Position numbers and translations under genes: made by a program
In this document: one piece after another, positions 11,111 through 22,597 of the stretch
How the letters are laid out: every line of letters starts with the position of its first letter
How positions within the stretch are numbered: position 1 is the stretch's first letter
The notes under the pieces: model-generated
Databases searched by the model: none
The model's input: the letters and a program-made list of their open reading frames with translations, nothing else
What the model was told of the DNA's origin: nothing
From: Epiperipatus broadwayi
Lineage: Eukaryota > Onychophora > Udeonychophora > Euonychophora > Peripatidae
DNA length: 64,000 nucleotides
Assembly: GCA_028023455.1 (NCBI GenBank)
Contig: JAQFVV010000043.1
Location: forward strand, 3,037,483 to 3,101,482
Direction: 5' to 3'

Positions 11111-13540
11111 CTATTGATTGATAATTAAAGCAGTATATATTAACATAGTATATATTGTGACTTCATTGTATATAAGCAGCCCAGTTTTAACATGTATACA
11201 CATTCAGATATTAATAAAAATATTTAACAAAAAAAGTAAAACAATGCAATTACGCAAAATGCAATGGTATAATAAATTGAAATGGCACATTTGCATATAT
11301 ATATACTCTGTTGTTTTCAAATCTAGATATATACTTATGTGAATGTATTCCCTTGATTAGAATCTCTCTGAAAAAAAAAAAAATTGAACTAATCTGCATT
11401 TTACCTTTTTGGAAAAGTATGATGATGATGAAATTCAAAAGATAAATGACTACACAATGTTAAATTCATAAATTTTAAACATACTTGGCTATATAGATAG
11501 TAGTCATTTTTGTATATCTTTGTAATCATAGAGACAACATTTGCACTTTGCATTTATTAAAATTTTATTCAAAATGGCCCCAAAACATAAGGCTTATGAA
11601 AGTAACAATTCTGCCAAGTCTAAAATAAAACACATTCTTACTGATTTTAACCATTTCTTACTTGCAATAAATAGCTTGATGTCATTTCTTTTGATGGATC
11701 CTTTTCTAAATTCTTTGTATAAACTCTCTGTAATAAAATATGTTATTTTCTACTACACAATATTTTTATTTATATACTCCACCTACAAAGTCAATGCTTT
11801 TTTGGTCTTCACTAAATATTTATTACATACTGCAACTTTAATAATATTAAAAGCACAAGTAATCCTACTACAATTTTTTTAAATATTTTGCTAATTGACA
11901 ATATATTATTATTATTATTGTACATCTTATTACTTTTTTTTTCAAAATTAAATCAATTATTTTCATTTTATCATATAAAAGATATATTTCACTACTTTTT
12001 TTAGAATTTGAATTGCTGTTAACTTTGAACTTTGGATACCATTTTAAATTAAATTTTAATTTTTTAATTCACACAGCAATACACAATCATTGTGAAAATG
12101 TTCACTTTATGATTGCAGTATAATGTTATTGAATGAGATTGATTGCACAAAACAAAAAAAAATAGCTGTTTATATTGGCAAGTGACCAAGAAAAAGCCAA
12201 ATGCAAGATGCTGAACTGCTGAGGAGAAGAGAAGTGACTGAAATAAAAATTGGAATTCATCCTACAATGGATTCCATAGTGGTTGAAAATGATATGTATG
12301 TAAATGTTTTTATTATAACAAAAAATATATTTGTATTTCATTATTTTAATCACACTAGATTTTTTTTTCAAATAAAAAAGCTCTTAAAATCCATCACTGT
12401 AAATATAAGCACATAATTTCTTACTAAAAATAAATGCTACCGATTTCATGTTAATCAAAGCAGGAAATGAACTTTAGAGGAATTGGAATATTTTTGAAAG
12501 CAGTATTTTGTGTTAAACACTAATGTTAATGTGATTTCATCTGTATATATAAAAAGTGATATGTATAAATTGATATTATAATAGAAAATTTTCAGAATTA
12601 ATAATATTCACTGGAAAACCTTAAATTAATGCGTAATCTAGTATTTAATCATCTTGTAACACAGTTATTATATATGTGTGTGTACTTCTGATATTTGATT
12701 AATTCTTACTTGCATTAAAATCAATAATTACAATTGGTAAAGTTTAGTATTTATTTAGTAATAATATTAGTTTACAACTGAAATAAAGTTAATAATATAC
12801 TAATTGTAGGATTAGTTGCTTAATGTATCATCTAAACATCATTCCAGCTCCATTCAAATGATACTTATTGAGATTTTTGACTTTACTCAGTTGGGAATTG
12901 ATCCAAGAATGTTAATTCCTGAATCTGCTATTCCATTACTTTGCTAAATGCCCCTGACAAAAGTGTAATTCTGTTATAATGGAAGAAATAATAAAATATT
13001 ATCTGCATTTGTCTATTGATGTAGATGGTTTATAATTAAATGAGGTATAAAAGCATTTGTACATGTTAATTATCTATGAAATATTAGGTATATAAACAAA
13101 ATTGGCTGAAGCTGAAAATCTTAGGATGTTTAAAAGATTCGGATTATTAATTTGAATAATAAGATAAGAGAAAAAGAGATGATTTGATCCAGAAACTGGC
13201 ATGAAGGTCTATTTTATTACATCTCTTAGTGTTTATAGTGTTATCTGTATATGTGAAACAGAGCTTTTCTGGTAAAATATCTTAAAAGATAACTTTTTGT
13301 TCCTAATAATGTTTTTTACTATGAAGACAATCATTCAAATTTTATACTAACATATTTTTTGTGTACTTAGTGAAAGAGTTAAACTTTAATATATATATAT
13401 GGTCATGGGTATCAGTTGTATAAGATAGATTGAATACCTGTAGGGAGTTTGAAAGTCTAAGTTCAAGTCACTTATAATTACATCAAGTGTAAACAATATA
13501 CATATATTTAAATATTATATATATGGTTATCTATTTCAAA
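11111..13540. other. AT-rich non-coding sequence
   Basis: Several open stretches of 70-110 codons occur (for example 11541-11882 and 12126-12416, open on both strands), but their composition is that of AT-rich noise and I recognise no family. Confidence 0.4.
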
Positions 13541-13890
13541 TAAAGCTTTATATGAATCAAAATCATGGACAATTAGGAAAGATGAAGAGGCAAAATAGAA
13601 GATTTAGAGATGAAAACTTGGAGGAAAATGGAACATATAAGTTAGAAATATTAGATCAGAAATGCAGAAACATTGAGAAAAATAAATTAGAAAAGATAAT
13701 TTTTGGAAACTTTATAAAGGGAAAGAGAAACTGGATTAAGTTTTATTTTAGAAGCAAAGCTATAACAAAAATTTGTATTAGATTATGAGGAAAAGAAATA
13801 AAGAAGAAATTGATCAATGATCTTAAAGAGAGAATTAGCTCTGGATTTTTGAAAAGCAGAACAAGAGACAGAAAAACTTGTCTTCTGATA
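13540..13890 (+). pseudogene. LINE C-terminal fragment
   Basis: Across frames the plus strand gives YESKSWTIRKDEEAK and then GGKWN/KLG pieces. This corresponds to the Y-G-x-E-x-W-T-L-x-K-x-x-E-x-x-L block that follows reverse transcriptase in many animal LINEs. The reading is frame-shifted and short. The visible open stretch at 13552-13788 is in the wrong frame for most of the motif. Confidence 0.5.
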
Positions 13891-14695
13891 AATAACTAAT
13901 GATGATGAATTTGTTTAAGTGATCATGGAAAAAATAATGTTTTACAGAATTTTGTTTAAAATTATCACGATTCAAATGATCTTTTTTTTTTTTTGTAATC
14001 TGATTTTTGCTTGAATATTTTTCCATCTCTTGCCATTGAACACTTTAAATGCTAGAATTGTTTTAGCATTGAAAATTTTCTTATTTGCTATGAATATAGA
14101 GTATTGTCCAATTTCCTTTTGGAATAAAGTGTTAAATAGCTTTATTTTTTATTAAAAGCATCAAAAGATTTTATTTGACAAATAATGAAGAATTATACAA
14201 TTTAAATATTGAAGCTCTAAATACATATTTCAAATTGAATAATGTCACTTTTCTAATTATTCAATTAAAGAATTCTTACTATGCTTTTCTTTAATTCAAA
14301 ATACTAGATTAACTTATTATGAATATTTAATGCCAGGGTTTGCTCTACTATTAAAATTATTTTAGAGAATTTTTAGAAAAGTTTTGATCTCCTTTGTATA
14401 AATAGCTCTTGAAAATCTTATTTTATTTATTTACTTGTGTATATGTATCTAATATAAATGTATATTCTCTTAGTGATATTTATAGTTTATATTTGGACAC
14501 AATAAATTCTCGTGTTAACCATATTAATGTTGTATATATATTATTGCCAACCATGATTGTATAAATATATTTTTCTAATGACAATCAGTATTAATTCTTA
14601 TAGATTCCTGATGTGTTTTTTCTACATATGTTTTATATATGCTAATCAATTAAAAAAAAATATAGGAGAATACATTGTTTTATTTGTTATTTTAG

Positions 14696-14827
14696 AAATA
14701 TGCAGAAAATTCTAAAGGAGATGATAAGGAAGATATATTTGTAATTGAAGACATTTCACCATCCCAAGCAGAAGTTGTTATTTATGATGTTCCAGACGGA
14801 AAAATTGTGCCTGCCTTGAAACCTATA
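14696..14827 (+). CDS. LUBEL/HOIP-like E3 ligase, internal exon a (acidic, IYDVP motif)
   Basis: A 132-base, phase-0 exon of 44 codons. It follows a TTTTAG acceptor and is followed by a canonical GTGAGT donor. The peptide is acidic at first (GDDKEDIFVIEDISPS) and then reads VVIYDVPDGKIVPALKPI. It has no recognisable fold of its own. I assign it to the gene because it is in phase with the next exon and because the IYDVP pentamer recurs there, 31 residues later. YDVP is the consensus for tyrosine-phosphorylated ligands of Crk-type SH2 domains; a signalling role is inference. The upstream exon is not identified. Confidence 0.6.
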
Positions 14828-14941
14828 GTGAGTTATTAATATATTACCCTTCTATCCTTATTACATTTGTTAACCAGCAGTTATAATATATTCATGTTAT
14901 TGATATTAGTATTATAATTATTGATATAGTTTTAAAAAATA

Positions 14942-15690
14942 GGTAGTTATGTATTATCAGTAAGCTGGAAGCTTGCCAGGCATTTTTGTTTTAATTATTC
15001 ATTATCAAGAATCTCGAATATATCTTGCAAACAATATAGCAGATTACAAGGTATAATATTTAATATTTCCTTTTATTTATTTTTTAATATATTTATATAT
15101 GCAGAAGAAATTACACAAAAGTACTACAATAGATTGTAATCAAAATAAATATGGATCCTCAAACTTATATCTGTGATTTATTTTGAAATATTCAAATCCA
15201 GCACAGGTTAATTCTTCAGTTTTATAGTCCTTCCAACAATCTGAATAAATAGTAGAGCCCTCATTGACACTTTTTTTTGATTGTATCCATAAGAATAGGT
15301 ACTCCTGTACATGCGACATCACACTGATCTCTCTGAAAAAAAAAAAACCATCGAAGTGTTCCCCCTGTTGTTGTTTTTTTTCTGAAAAGATACAAAAATC
15401 ATAACAATGTTCACCAACATATTAATGTTTGTATGTTGTAATATACATAAAAGAAAAAAAGAAATTAAATTTTGTAAATGGACTTTATAAGAGATATATT
15501 AATATTTTATAAAACTTAAGACAAATTTATAATCAATTTGCTAATATGTTTTAAAATTAACAAGTAACACATATTTGGTAAAATAATTTTGAGGAAAAAA
15601 AAAAAAAAAAGTACTTTAACTTCCTGAAAATGGATAATTAAAACAAAAATGCCAGCAAGCTTCCAGCTTAGGGATAATATATACGTACTA
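14942..15690 (-). mobile_element. Merlin-type DNA transposon remnant with long inverted ends
   Basis: Inverted ends of about 45-55 bp face each other: TAAGCTGGAAGCTTGC then AGGCATTTTTGTTTTAATTA from 14960, mirrored at about 15633-15670. A looser match extends outwards to 14942 and 15690. Between them on the minus strand is a piece of an IS1595/Merlin-like transposase. Most of the transposase is lost. The exact target duplication could not be fixed. It sits 115 bases after exon a, in the intron. Confidence 0.7.
15140..15322 (-). pseudogene. Merlin/ISXO2-like transposase fragment
   Basis: The 60-residue minus-strand stretch contains EGSTIYSDCWKDYKT near its middle and then GFEYFKINHRYKFEDP. 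This matches the G-S-T-I-x-S-D-x-W-x-x-Y ... N-H-x-x-x-F-x-D-P pattern of the DDE domain in Merlin and ISXO2-like transposases; the D in SDCW is a catalytic acidic residue. It is flanked by the inverted ends of its element. Only this C-terminal part remains, so it cannot be active. Confidence 0.75.
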
Positions 15691-16311
15691 AAAACTAATA
15701 CAATAGATAAGAGAGAATGTATTTAAAATGAAAATAAAGACATTTATCATAATAAATGAAACTGCATTTTGAATATATTTTTGATTTTTACTATAAATTA
15801 TTGTGTTCTAATATCTTATTATAAGAAATGACTGATCCTGTTTTATCATTTTCTTTATTTCTTCACACTCAATGATATGTAATTATTGGGTAACTTTATT
15901 ATTTATTTATTAGGGGGGGGGGAAACAACTTAAAAATATTTTATTTAATTTTATTATATACTATAAATGCATATAACTATATGTCTATAGTTGAAGAATT
16001 AATGATTAGTGCATTCATTTATCAAGCTCTTGAGCTGAAAATTGAAGCCATATTGGATAATTTTTAGATTCCAAACAAGCCTAAGATTTTTATTTCAGGT
16101 ATTTGACTCATAGACAACTTAGTTAACCATTCAATTATTGAATAGCAATGAATTTTTAAGTATTGTTAGCTAAAGGTGGCAAAAAGAAAAGAAAAACACT
16201 TGTATATAAAATATATTCATTTGCAATCTTGGTGAATACTGTCCTGTTCTTACCATGCACTATTGTATTTATATTTATATAATACACATGCATATATATG
16301 TATGTATTTAA
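15691..16311. other. AT-rich non-coding sequence
   Basis: Contains a run of ten G (15913-15922) in an otherwise AT-rich stretch; no gene or element seen. Confidence 0.4.
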
Positions 16312-16513
16312 TCATTAAAAGCCAATCAACACTTAGACAAGACTAATGTCAATAACAATCAATAATTTCAAACTGTTGTCAAGGCAACCATCTTTCAACA
16401 ATAAAGGTGGAATTCTTTTATTTTATTTTTTGTTAAAAGAAGGTTGCTTTGACAACAGTTTGAAATTATTGATTGTTATTGATATTGTCTAAGTGTTGAT
16501 TGGCTTTTAATGA
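16312..16513. repeat. foldback element with 80-bp arms
   Basis: The arms 16312-16396 and 16436-16513 are inverted copies (AAAGCCAATCAACACTTAGACA ends, GTTGTCAAGGCAACC inside) around a spacer containing CAACAATAAAGGTGG. The left arm has a small insertion near 16340. A single diverged arm with the same ACAATATCAATAA / CTGTTGTCAAGGCAA / ACAATAAAGG order is at 22165-22245, so this is a mobile family. Confidence 0.75.
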
Positions 16514-16944
16514 TTACTTACAAACCCATTTAGTTTCTATCATGATTACAGTTATTATTTATGTATTTAATGTAACACTATTCATTTTTAAAAATCTAAT
16601 AATTATCTTTCTTTTTCATAAGAACAAATTTTTTCACAAATATTTCTTTTTACGCACATTTTTAAATTTTTTTTTTTTAAAATAAGAGTTTTCCAGAGTT
16701 TTCATTGTTAATTTGGAATGTAAAAAAATGAGGCTTTTGTTCATTTTTGCTTTTGATCATTTCTTGTAAAATTTGCTAAACTTTTAATACCTTTTTTTTA
16801 AAAACTTTTTTTTTTAGGTTTTACATTTATTTCAGTTGCTAATTCTTTCTCTTTTTTGCCAAGATTCTGTACTAATTCAGCATATTTCAGGACAGAATCA
16901 GATTATTACAGCCAATATGTTTATCATTTATACAAAAAATTAAT

Positions 16945-17305
16945 ACAGAGGCAAAACTCTCCATACAGTAGCACCACTCAGTGCAAACCAGAGTAATCAA
17001 TGGATGCATGAAGCTTTGTGCATAAAATCTCTATCTAGTGCCTACTCATTCAATATTCCCAGACCAGTTTCTAGCTTGTGGCTTTCATCAGTGAGGAGCC
17101 TTGGATCTAATGGAACCCTCCATTAGTGCTCTCAGATCCAAGACTTCTCACTGATGAAAGGTACAAGCTAAAAATTAGCATGGGGATGTTGGATGAGTAG
17201 GCACTGGACAGGGATTTTATGTACAAAGTTTTCTGCATCCATTGATTATTCTGGATTGTAATGAGTGGCATTACTGTATGGAGAGCTTTGTTTCTGTATA
17301 AACAG
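16945..17305. mobile_element. foldback element B, same family as element A
   Basis: Arms of about 160 bases carry the same blocks as element A (AACTCTCCATACAG, AATCAATGGATGC, CATAAAATC-C/T-CTATCTAGTGCCTACTCAT and CAGACCAGTTTCTAGC). The left arm keeps a hammerhead-like core. In the right arm the GAAA segment is eroded (CTGATGAAAGG...CTAAAAATTAG). The arms differ from each other more than in element A, so this copy is older. Confidence 0.75.
17056..17097 (-). ncRNA. hammerhead-like motif in element B, left arm
   Basis: Minus strand: TCCTCA (17092-17097), CTGATGA (17085-17091), a small hairpin AGC/GCT, GAA (17069-17071), ACTGGT (17063-17068), C (17062) and TGGGAA (17056-17061). The core is intact and uses the commonest U at the variable position. 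Stem I has one mismatch. The stem III hexamer is no longer a perfect palindrome, so activity is doubtful. Confidence 0.4.
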
Positions 17306-17443
17306 CTTATGTAAGCATAAAGAGTGGACTATTTCCATCATCTAATATGCATATTGAATGTCTTTAGAAAAATTTAACTTTAGAAATAAATATTCCAAAT
17401 ACATTCAACTGTTAGTAATAGCACATCAAGCAGTTTAGTATAT

Positions 17444-17490
17444 GTGCAGCGTTTCGAGAGATATTATTCTCCCCTTTTCTTCAGGTGTTG
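17444..17490 (-). ncRNA. CTGAAGA...CGAAAC motif (hammerhead-like, incomplete)
   Basis: Read on the minus strand: CCTGAAGA, then a hairpin GGGAGA / TCTCTC with an ATAATA loop, then CGAAACGCTGC. CUGANGA and GAAA are present and a stem II-like hairpin separates them, as in Penelope-associated hammerheads. However, four extra bases precede the hairpin and the base at the cleavage position would be G. I therefore call it hammerhead-like and probably inactive. Confidence 0.35.
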
Positions 17491-17499
17491 CTGGCCTGA

Positions 17500-17595
17500 C
17501 CAGTGACAGTACTAGCATGGGATTCAAACCTGGATCCTTAGACTCTTGATTATTGAATTTTAAGGTAACACTCTAACCAATTGAGCCATCCCGCC
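17500..17595 (-). repeat. tRNA-like segment inside the Penelope-like element
   Basis: The minus strand starts GGCGGGATGGCTCAATTGG, containing a perfect box A (TGGCTCAATTGG), and has box B GGTTTGAATCC about 45 bases on. The two are separated by more than in a normal tRNA, as in a type II tRNA with a long variable arm, but the acceptor stem does not close. It lies between the nuclease and the terminal repeat, so it may serve as an internal pol III promoter or be a captured tRNA piece. Confidence 0.55.
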
Positions 17596-17629
17596 AAAGG
17601 CAAACATCTGTAGTACTCATTTCATATAC

Positions 17630-18020
17630 TTATCTATGAGATTTCTTCTGATTTCTCCACTTTTTCCTAAAATCAAAGTTGATTAGTGGTTTCCATACAT
17701 TATGTATTGTCACACTGGGTTGGCTTTTGGGATTTTTTACCATTGTCATGTGAGCAGCTTCTTTAAATTTTTTTCTTTGTACCTTTTCTTCTCTATCCAA
17801 TATTTTTGTATTTTCCCAATTGAACATATGTTCATTGGCACATACATGTTTTGCTACCTTAGACACATCTGTTTTCTCTCTTCTAATCATCAGTTTATGT
17901 TCTTGCAATGCTTTTCAATATGACGACTGGTCTCACCAATATATGTTCTTCCACATTCACATGTATTTCATAGATGCAGTTTTTTTTTCAGCATTTCAAG
18001 TTTAGGCTTTGTAGATATTA
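17630..18020 (-). pseudogene. GIY-YIG endonuclease domain of the Penelope-like element, frame-broken
   Basis: The minus strand shows the nuclease in pieces: CIYEI near 17975 and, after a frame change, CGRTYIGETSRHIEKHC near 17940 (G-x-T-Y-I-G-E-T is the YIG half). Then, again shifted, QEHKLMIRREKTDVSKVAKH and the C-terminal LDREEKVQRKKFKEA at 17908-17630. Penelope nucleases nick target DNA to prime reverse transcription. At least two frameshifts are visible. Confidence 0.85.
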
Positions 18021-18346
18021 AAATTCCTCATAGTGTGGTATGGCTCTGGAAAGCTGTTCTGATGTTATACTGATTGCAGATTTCCTTAATTTGTCTGCTA
18101 TTTTTGGAATGTATGGGTATACTACTGTACCAATAATTGTCTTTTCTTTGATGGTTCTTTTTGTTATCTATTTAATGTTTTCTTAATAATAGTTGACGGA
18201 TAACCATTTTTCATAAGAGTTTCTTCTATATAAATCTTTTCTTTGTCCAAATCGCTGGTTTCTGAAGAAACTTCTTTTGCTCTGGTCCATAGTGATAGTA
18301 TAGCTCCATGTTTTGTGTCTCTAGGGTGATGGGATGTACAGGCTAG

Positions 18347-19600
18347 CTATTTTCCTGTATGTGTAGGTTTTTGGTAAACTGTAGTTTTGATTTTACCACA
18401 AGGGAGTCTTGTCACAAGATCATCTAAGAATACTAATTTTTGTTCTTGTTCTGATTCTATTGTGAATTTAATTGAAGGGGATATGTTGTTGATGTATTTC
18501 CAGAAAATTTGTAGCAGTGCTTCACCATGTGGCCATACAACAAATATATCATCCACATAGTTAAGCCAAACTTTAGATAGATATGGAGTAGTTTTTATGG
18601 TTGTGGTTTCAAGTTTTTCCATGTAAATATTGCTAATCAGGGGAGTCAATGGTGAGTCCATAGCCATTCCTTTATTTGTTGGAAGAATTCTCTGTTGTAT
18701 TGAAAGTAGATTGGTTTCATACAGAATGTTAATAGTTCCATTATACTATCAATAGGAAGAGCTGTTCTGGTTTGTAAACTATTTTATCACCATTTAATCT
18801 TTTCCTTACAATAAACAATGCTTCTTCACATGGTACATTCGTGAATAAACTTTCCATATCAAAGCTTATCAGTAAGCCAGTTCTTTCATTTTTCATGTTC
18901 TTGATTAACTCTACAAAGTGTCTAGAATCCCTGAGAAAGAACTGGGTCTTGTATGTCAAAGGATTTGGAACTTTGAAAAGAAATCTTGCCAAATTTTGTT
19001 GGTCTAACTGGAACATGATCCTTATGGATTTTAGATAGACCATAAAGATGAGGAATTTTGCTGAAATATGATATTTTACTTTTTTTTTTAATCAGTGAAA
19101 TACCTGCGATGCTTTGTTTTTGTACTCGGTATCGGATTTTTTGTCACTTTTCTATATTGTTTTGCTGTGAGGAGTTCTTGTATTTTGTTATTATAATCAG
19201 TTGTATCCATTACCACTGTTGCATTGCTTTTGTCAGCAGGGTAAATAATTATGAATTTATCTACTTTGAGAGATTTAATTGCTTTCCTCTCCCCATAGGA
19301 TATGTTTGACTTCAATTTTTGTTGCTTGTCAAGTGTTCTTTTTATTCTCCATCATTATTCTGCTGCTTCTTCTAAAGACAATTTTGGAATGACTTCATTG
19401 GTGGCTGCCATTATATCTAATAAAGTGATATTAGATGGTGTTATAGCCAAGTTTAATCCTCTTTCATTGGTGGCTGCCATTATATCTAATAAAGTGATAT
19501 TAGATGGTGTTATAGCCAAGTTTAATCCTCTTTCAAGAACAGAAATTTCAATATGTGTTAGATGTTTAAAACTGAGATTTTTAACAGATGAAGTTGTTAC
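18347..19600 (-). pseudogene. Penelope-like reverse transcriptase, frame-broken
   Basis: Open pieces at 19315-19088, 19043-18741 and 18667-18347 follow each other in different frames. The first has GERKAIKSLKVD and IIYPADKSNATVVMD, the N-terminal hallmark of Penelope RT. The second has SFDMESLFTNVPCEEAL (motif A, D-x-x-S-L-F-T-N-V-P). The third begins MAMDSPLTPLISNIYME and has the catalytic NYVDDIFVVW (YVDD) and then VFLDDLV. In cells such enzymes are related to telomerase. Upstream, at 19396-19533, a 69-bp (23-codon) unit is exactly duplicated in tandem. The frame changes make it a pseudogene. Confidence 0.9.
19396..19533 (-). repeat. exact 69-bp tandem duplication in the Penelope N-terminal region
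   Basis: Two adjacent copies (19396-19464 and 19465-19533) beginning CATTGGTGGCTGCC look identical. Since 69 is divisible by three, the duplication itself would not shift the frame. Its lack of divergence contrasts with the decayed element around it. Confidence 0.9.
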
Positions 19601-19959
19601 ATTGGCTGTTTGATGTGGTATTACTAACAGTTGAATTTATTTGGAATATTTAAATAAAGTTAAATTTTTCTAAAGATATTCTATACACATATTAGATAAT
19701 GGAAATAGTCCAATATAAAAATACAAATAGAACACCATCATCACAAACCTTCAGGTAATCATGTGATGTTTAATGGTTTAATACAAAAAATTGTTATGGA
19801 GACAAATTTGTCAAAGAATCATTTTAGACTTGAAGGCAAATTTTTTTTTTTGCTCAATTTTTTTTTCAGAAATAGAATTGATTGAGATTAATTTTCTATG
19901 GCATTTCCTCATTTTTGACATTCAGTAGATATGGCTCCATTCATAATAACTTGTTAAAC

Positions 19960-20215
19960 AGATATTGACAACATTGAAAGAATAAAATGGAACTGGGCTG
20001 AACCTATTGCTAGAAGAGATGCTAATAGATGAACAGTAGAAGTCTTAAACTGGATCTGAGAGATTGTAAAAGACCTTGAAAGAGGTGAGAAGTGAAATAA
20101 GGAAATTTATTGGTGTAATATAGAGAAAAGAAACTAGATATTGGAGAAATTGGATTAAACTTGGGAGAAATCTTGACCCTGTAGCAGATTGATAATGGTT
20201 GAAAATGATGATGAT
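19960..20215 (+). pseudogene. LINE 3' end fragment
   Basis: The plus strand reads NIERIKWNWAEPIARRDANR, close to the I-K-R-x-K-W-x-W-A-G-H-I-A-R-R tail shared by many animal LINEs. EVLNWI and, later, NWIKLGRNL-like pieces follow, with stops. The same tail is at 55530-55760, so these are two copies of one family. Confidence 0.65.
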
Positions 20216-20473
20216 ATTTCATACTTTTGTATAATTGGTTCATTGATTCTACTCATTTTTGCATAATTTTTATTCTTTTATATAGTTGTACGTGTTCCAT
20301 AATCACCCAATGGATATATATATACTTTATACAATTGTATATTACTTTCCAAATTTGCTTATATTAATCATAAACATTTATATTCTTGCTTATATTATTT
20401 GTTCTTTTGTATATATATATACTTTTTAAAATTCACTTTTAATACACATACCTGTTATTTTTTGAATCATCAG

Positions 20474-20650
20474 AAACTGAAATTGAAATTTGGAATGTTT
20501 CTGTGCTTACGCATGGTGAACAGCGCCACCTCACGGCTGGAACAAGCATTGCTGCTTTTGGGCCCTACTGTGGATATTTCTGCGTGTTTATGCAGAAGTG
20601 GCATCTCTAGCAGTGGCAGTATACTATCTCCACCACTATCACAAAATCAA
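20474..20650 (+). other. GC-rich island in the intron, origin unknown
   Basis: Between AT-rich flanks lies a stretch with far more G and C (CAGCGCCACCTCACGGCTGG, GGGCCCTACTGTGG, GCAGAAGTGGCATCTCTAGC). It is open on the plus strand from an AG at about 20474 to a TAA at 20654, with a polypyrimidine run before the AG, so it could be an alternative terminal exon. It could equally be a piece of a SINE. I recognise neither. Confidence 0.3.
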
Positions 20651-20654
20651 TTGT

Positions 20655-22597
20655 AATCTAAGTATTGTATTTATTATTTAACAAAATCAGGCAAATATAG
20701 GAATCAGTCTTTTATTGCAAATTATTATTATTATTTAAAGTTTTTTTTTTAAATAAAAAATTGTAATATTCTTTTTTTTCTTAAATTTATATATAAAAAA
20801 AAATTGTTATATATATATACACACACACACACACTTTATTTTTATATATGTAGAACTGATTTTCTGATAATACCATGACATTCCAATTAACTTTTTCATT
20901 GTTTGTTTTAATAGGTTGGACATTTTGTTCATATTTATTATACCTTTCTTTTATTTGTGCATATTATTTGATGGTCGTTGATGATGAACTATGATATTAT
21001 GCAGATATATTTGTTCGATTACTTATATTGAATCAACAGTTGGATAAACTTGTATAATCTTCCTACATAAATGAGCATTTTCTTTATTAAAATAAAGAAA
21101 AATTTAAATAAAATAATACTGTATTTAGAAATCAATATTAGTTAAAATATAAGAACTAAAATAAGACAAAGTATGTATTCTAATTTTTGCTGAATTTGTA
21201 AATGTAAATAGACTTGTGCAATTTTAATAAGCTTAATTAAATTGAATATGAAGTATGTTTTTTATTTTGAAAAAAACAAAACAAAACAAAACAAAACAGA
21301 AATATAAAATTCATTTTATATTTTTGATTTGCAAAAGGATTATCATATTAAACTTCGTTGTTTGACATGTGTGATAATTGGATATCAAATTACACATGCC
21401 ATAATTAATTACCTGTGAAAAATTAATAGATATAGATTATTTGTGTAAAGATTATAGTGCTATACTTTTAAAGGTATAATAGCTGATGCTTACAATAAAT
21501 TCAAATCATCAACATTACGTTACTTCATTGACCAGTAGAAAGATGGTATAAGAAGTTAGCTATCAATAATTTACATTGTCATATGATGGAGAAGTATTCA
21601 AAGTCTTTATTTATATAGATATTGTAAAATTATTATGATAAATATTAATTTTGTGTGCTGCTTAATCAATCTCTTTTTGTCTGTAAGCCTATTAAAATTG
21701 CAATGTTTGTTTTTAATATTTAAATTACTCTGCATTACCCCACATTTTGTATCATTATGACATAAATAATGTCCCATGAACACAATTTGCATTTGGAAAT
21801 ATTAATAAAGAATTTCCCTGCACATTAGTGTTCTGGAGAGGATCAATTCTAATTCTGGCATTTGTGGACTCAAACTTTTTATGAATTCCTGGTCAGTAAA
21901 GCCATTCATTCAGTTACTTTGTAGAGATCCTGCAATTTATGTTTATCTTATATTTATGGGTTTCAACAAAAAATGTATCTTTGGAAATAGGACATTAAAT
22001 GTGTGAGATATGTTTTTCATTCACATTATACAAGGAATTACTGAAATATATTTGATTTTTCATTGAAAATTTAATTGGCAGTTGTAATTTTTTTTATGTC
22101 TTACATTCTCCATTTTTTTCATCCAGTGAGATAAAGGCTAGATATATTTATATTATTTTAAATATATGAAAGCAATCCATACTTAAACAATATCAATAAT
22201 CATCTTAATCTGTTGTCAAGGCAATATTCTTTTACAATAAAGGTTGGTATCCACCACACTAAAGATTGCAAATTTGACTAAAAGGAGTGAGTTTACTAAT
22301 TCAAAGAAGTTTAAATAGATCTCATTAAACAGGCAAATATAATCTGTGGCAAATATAATCTGTTCCAAAAGCAGACTAACAGTCAAACTGCACTGAAAGT
22401 ATGTATTACTTAGATAATAAAGTTAATAATGATCTAGGCTAGGTAGGCTTACAAATGTAAATACATGAAAGCAGTCCACACATTTGTCAATGAATATAAG
22501 TATGTGTATGAATGTATCTTTGTATTTACATACTTATACACAAAATTTATATAGCATAATTGTTATAATAATTTGTTTTTATATACATATATTCTAG
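20655..22597. other. intron sequence with microsatellites and old repeat pieces
   Basis: Holds an (AT)n(AC)n tract (20808-20834), an (AAAAC)n tract (21270-21298) and the single foldback arm at 22165-22245. No genes are seen. Confidence 0.45.

Larger units (their letters stand above)
17325..19712 (-). mobile_element. Penelope-like element with inverted terminal repeats
   Basis: Reverse transcriptase followed by a GIY-YIG nuclease on the minus strand is the diagnostic order of EN-positive Penelope-like elements. The ends are about 105-bp inverted repeats: 17325-17432 is the reverse complement of 19603-19712 with modest divergence (both contain GGACTATTTCCAT, AAAATTTAACTTTA and CAACTGTTAGTAATA in matching order). 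Inverted terminal copies are known in this class. Several frame breaks show that the copy is inactive. Between the nuclease and the left end there are a tRNA-like segment and a CTGAAGA...CGAAAC motif. Confidence 0.85.

Noticed and set aside
10902-11111. 69-codon minus-strand frame
   Set aside because: Antisense of the decayed plus-strand LINE.
11541-11882. 113-codon open frame rich in Phe, Leu, Ile
   Set aside because: Looks like a membrane protein, but the composition is what random AT-rich sequence gives. There is no start context, homology or neighbouring exon.
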